Of a DNA stretch of 5,851 nt, positions 5,148-5,851 are shown piece after piece (position 1 is the stretch's first letter; the number at the start of each line of letters is the position of its first letter). The translations under genes were made by a program, and so were the position numbers. The DNA is taken from positions 1 to 5,851 of the forward strand of contig JAFQNM010000300.1 in assembly GCA_017395885.1 (NCBI GenBank), written 5' to 3'. Under the pieces are notes generated by a model. It saw only the letters and a program-made list of their open reading frames with translations, made no database searches and was not told where the DNA came from. This stretch comes from Clostridia bacterium. Its GTDB lineage: Bacteria > Bacillota > Clostridia > Oscillospirales > CAG-272.

Positions 5148-5851
5148 ATGAAAGTATTATTTATGGGCACTCCTGATTTTGCAAGAACCTGTCTTTCGGC
5201 GATTGTAGAAGAAGGCTTTGAGATAGTCGGAGTAGTAACACAGCCCGATAAGCCCAAGGGCAGAAGCTATAAAATGACTCCTCCTCCCGTAAAGGTGTAT
5301 GCAGAGGAGAAGGGACTTGACGTATACCAGCCCGTGACTCTTAAGGATGAAGCCTTCAAGGAAGAGCTGGAGGCGCTGGATCCCGATATTATCATCGTTG
5401 CCGCATACGGAAAGATACTCCCTCCCTATATCATTAACTATCCCAAGTACGGCTGCATCAATGCACACGGCTCTGTGCTTCCCAAATACCGCGGAGCGGC
5501 ACCTATCCAGAGAGCTATTATGGATGGAGAGAGAGAGACCGGCATAACAGTAATGTATATGAATGAGGGACTTGATACGGGAGATATGATCCTTGTTGAA
5601 AGAACTCCTATCACAGAGGAGGATACGTTTGAGACTCTTCACGACCGCCTTGCAGATATCGGAGGAAGAACTCTCGTTGAAGCAATGAAGGCGCTGGAGG
5701 CAGGAACAGCCCGGCGTGAAAAGCAGGACGATAGCCTTGCCACCTATGCTGAGAAGATAACAAAGGACGATTGCATAATAGATTTTTCTGTTCTCCCCGA
5801 AAAGCTTCTTTGCAAAATCAGAGGCCTTTCACCCTTTCCCCTTGCAGTAAC
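5148..5851 (+). CDS. fmt: Methionyl-tRNA formyltransferase, 3' end outside window
   Basis: The frame opens at ATG 5148 and runs off the window edge after 234 whole codons; the family is about 310-320 residues, so most of the C-terminal tRNA-binding domain is missing. The enzyme transfers a formyl group from 10-formyl-tetrahydrofolate to Met-tRNA-fMet for translation initiation. The start MKVLFMGTPDFA is the classic family N-terminus. Catalytic residues equivalent to E. coli N106, H108 and D144 are N105 and H107 in INAHGSVLPKYRGAAPIQ and D143 in GLDTGDM. The loop that reads KPxGRG in many homologues is KPKGRSYKM here. The last residues, IRGLSPFPLAV, match the beginning of the C-terminal domain (usually RGLxPWPGA). 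The position after def is the usual one. Confidence 0.97.
   Translation, partial: MKVLFMGTPDFARTCLSAIVEEGFEIVGVVTQPDKPKGRSYKMTPPPVKVYAEEKGLDVYQPVTLKDEAFKEELEALDPDIIIVAAYGKILPPYIINYPKYGCINAHGSVLPKYRGAAPIQRAIMDGERETGITVMYMNEGLDTGDMILVERTPITEEDTFETLHDRLADIGGRTLVEAMKALEAGTARREKQDDSLATYAEKITKDDCIIDFSVLPEKLLCKIRGLSPFPLAV

Noticed and set aside
4520..5257. Open frame of 245 codons on the minus strand opposite def
   Set aside because: It lies wholly across def and the edges of priA and fmt, has no recognisable family motifs, and arises from the low stop frequency opposite the coding frame. def on the plus strand has full catalytic motifs.
1..5851. Novel defence, mobile or biosynthetic system
   Set aside because: Every substantial plus-strand frame belongs to a well-known housekeeping family in the expected order. 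No inverted terminal repeats, spaced repeats, transposase motifs or unknown genes were found.

Overview
The window is a compact, all-plus-strand block of housekeeping genes from a bacterium that is almost certainly a member of the Bacillota, most likely class Clostridia (a Ruminococcus/Oscillospirales-type lineage is my best guess). The basis is the gene order yicC/yloC - remA - gmk - rpoZ - priA - def - fmt, which matches the conserved Bacillota cluster known from Bacillus subtilis. Strong AGGAGG-type ribosome sites, heavy use of AGA and ATA codons and a purine-rich coding strand agree with this. The genus cannot be fixed from the sequence alone.

Layout. Positions 1-745 hold the 3' part of a YicC-family endoribonuclease gene. 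A small DNA-binding regulator of the RemA (DUF370) family follows at 757-1020, and it overlaps the guanylate kinase gene gmk (1010-1624). The omega subunit gene rpoZ lies at 1640-1951 and ends in tandem stops, followed at once by a strong intrinsic terminator (1957-1989). After the terminator come the primosomal helicase gene priA (2015-4531), a 111-bp leader-like gap with a hairpin, peptide deformylase def (4643-5113), and the 5' two thirds or so of the methionyl-tRNA formyltransferase gene fmt (5148 to the window edge).

How the genes fit together. The first block concerns RNA turnover, transcription and the GMP/GDP pool (YicC, RemA, Gmk, omega). The second links replication restart (PriA) to the formyl-methionine cycle: Fmt adds the formyl group to initiator Met-tRNA and Def removes it from the nascent protein. 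In B. subtilis coaBC lies between rpoZ and priA; here that slot holds only the terminator and the priA ribosome site, so the cluster looks split into two transcription blocks at that point.

No mobile element, CRISPR array, tRNA, rRNA or clearly novel system was found. Points worth a second look are modest: an insertion inside the PriA zinc module, a divergent long omega subunit with an acidic tail, the coaBC-less terminator junction, and the odd leader or possible N-terminal extension before def. Apart from that leader, the gaps between genes are 62 bp or shorter.
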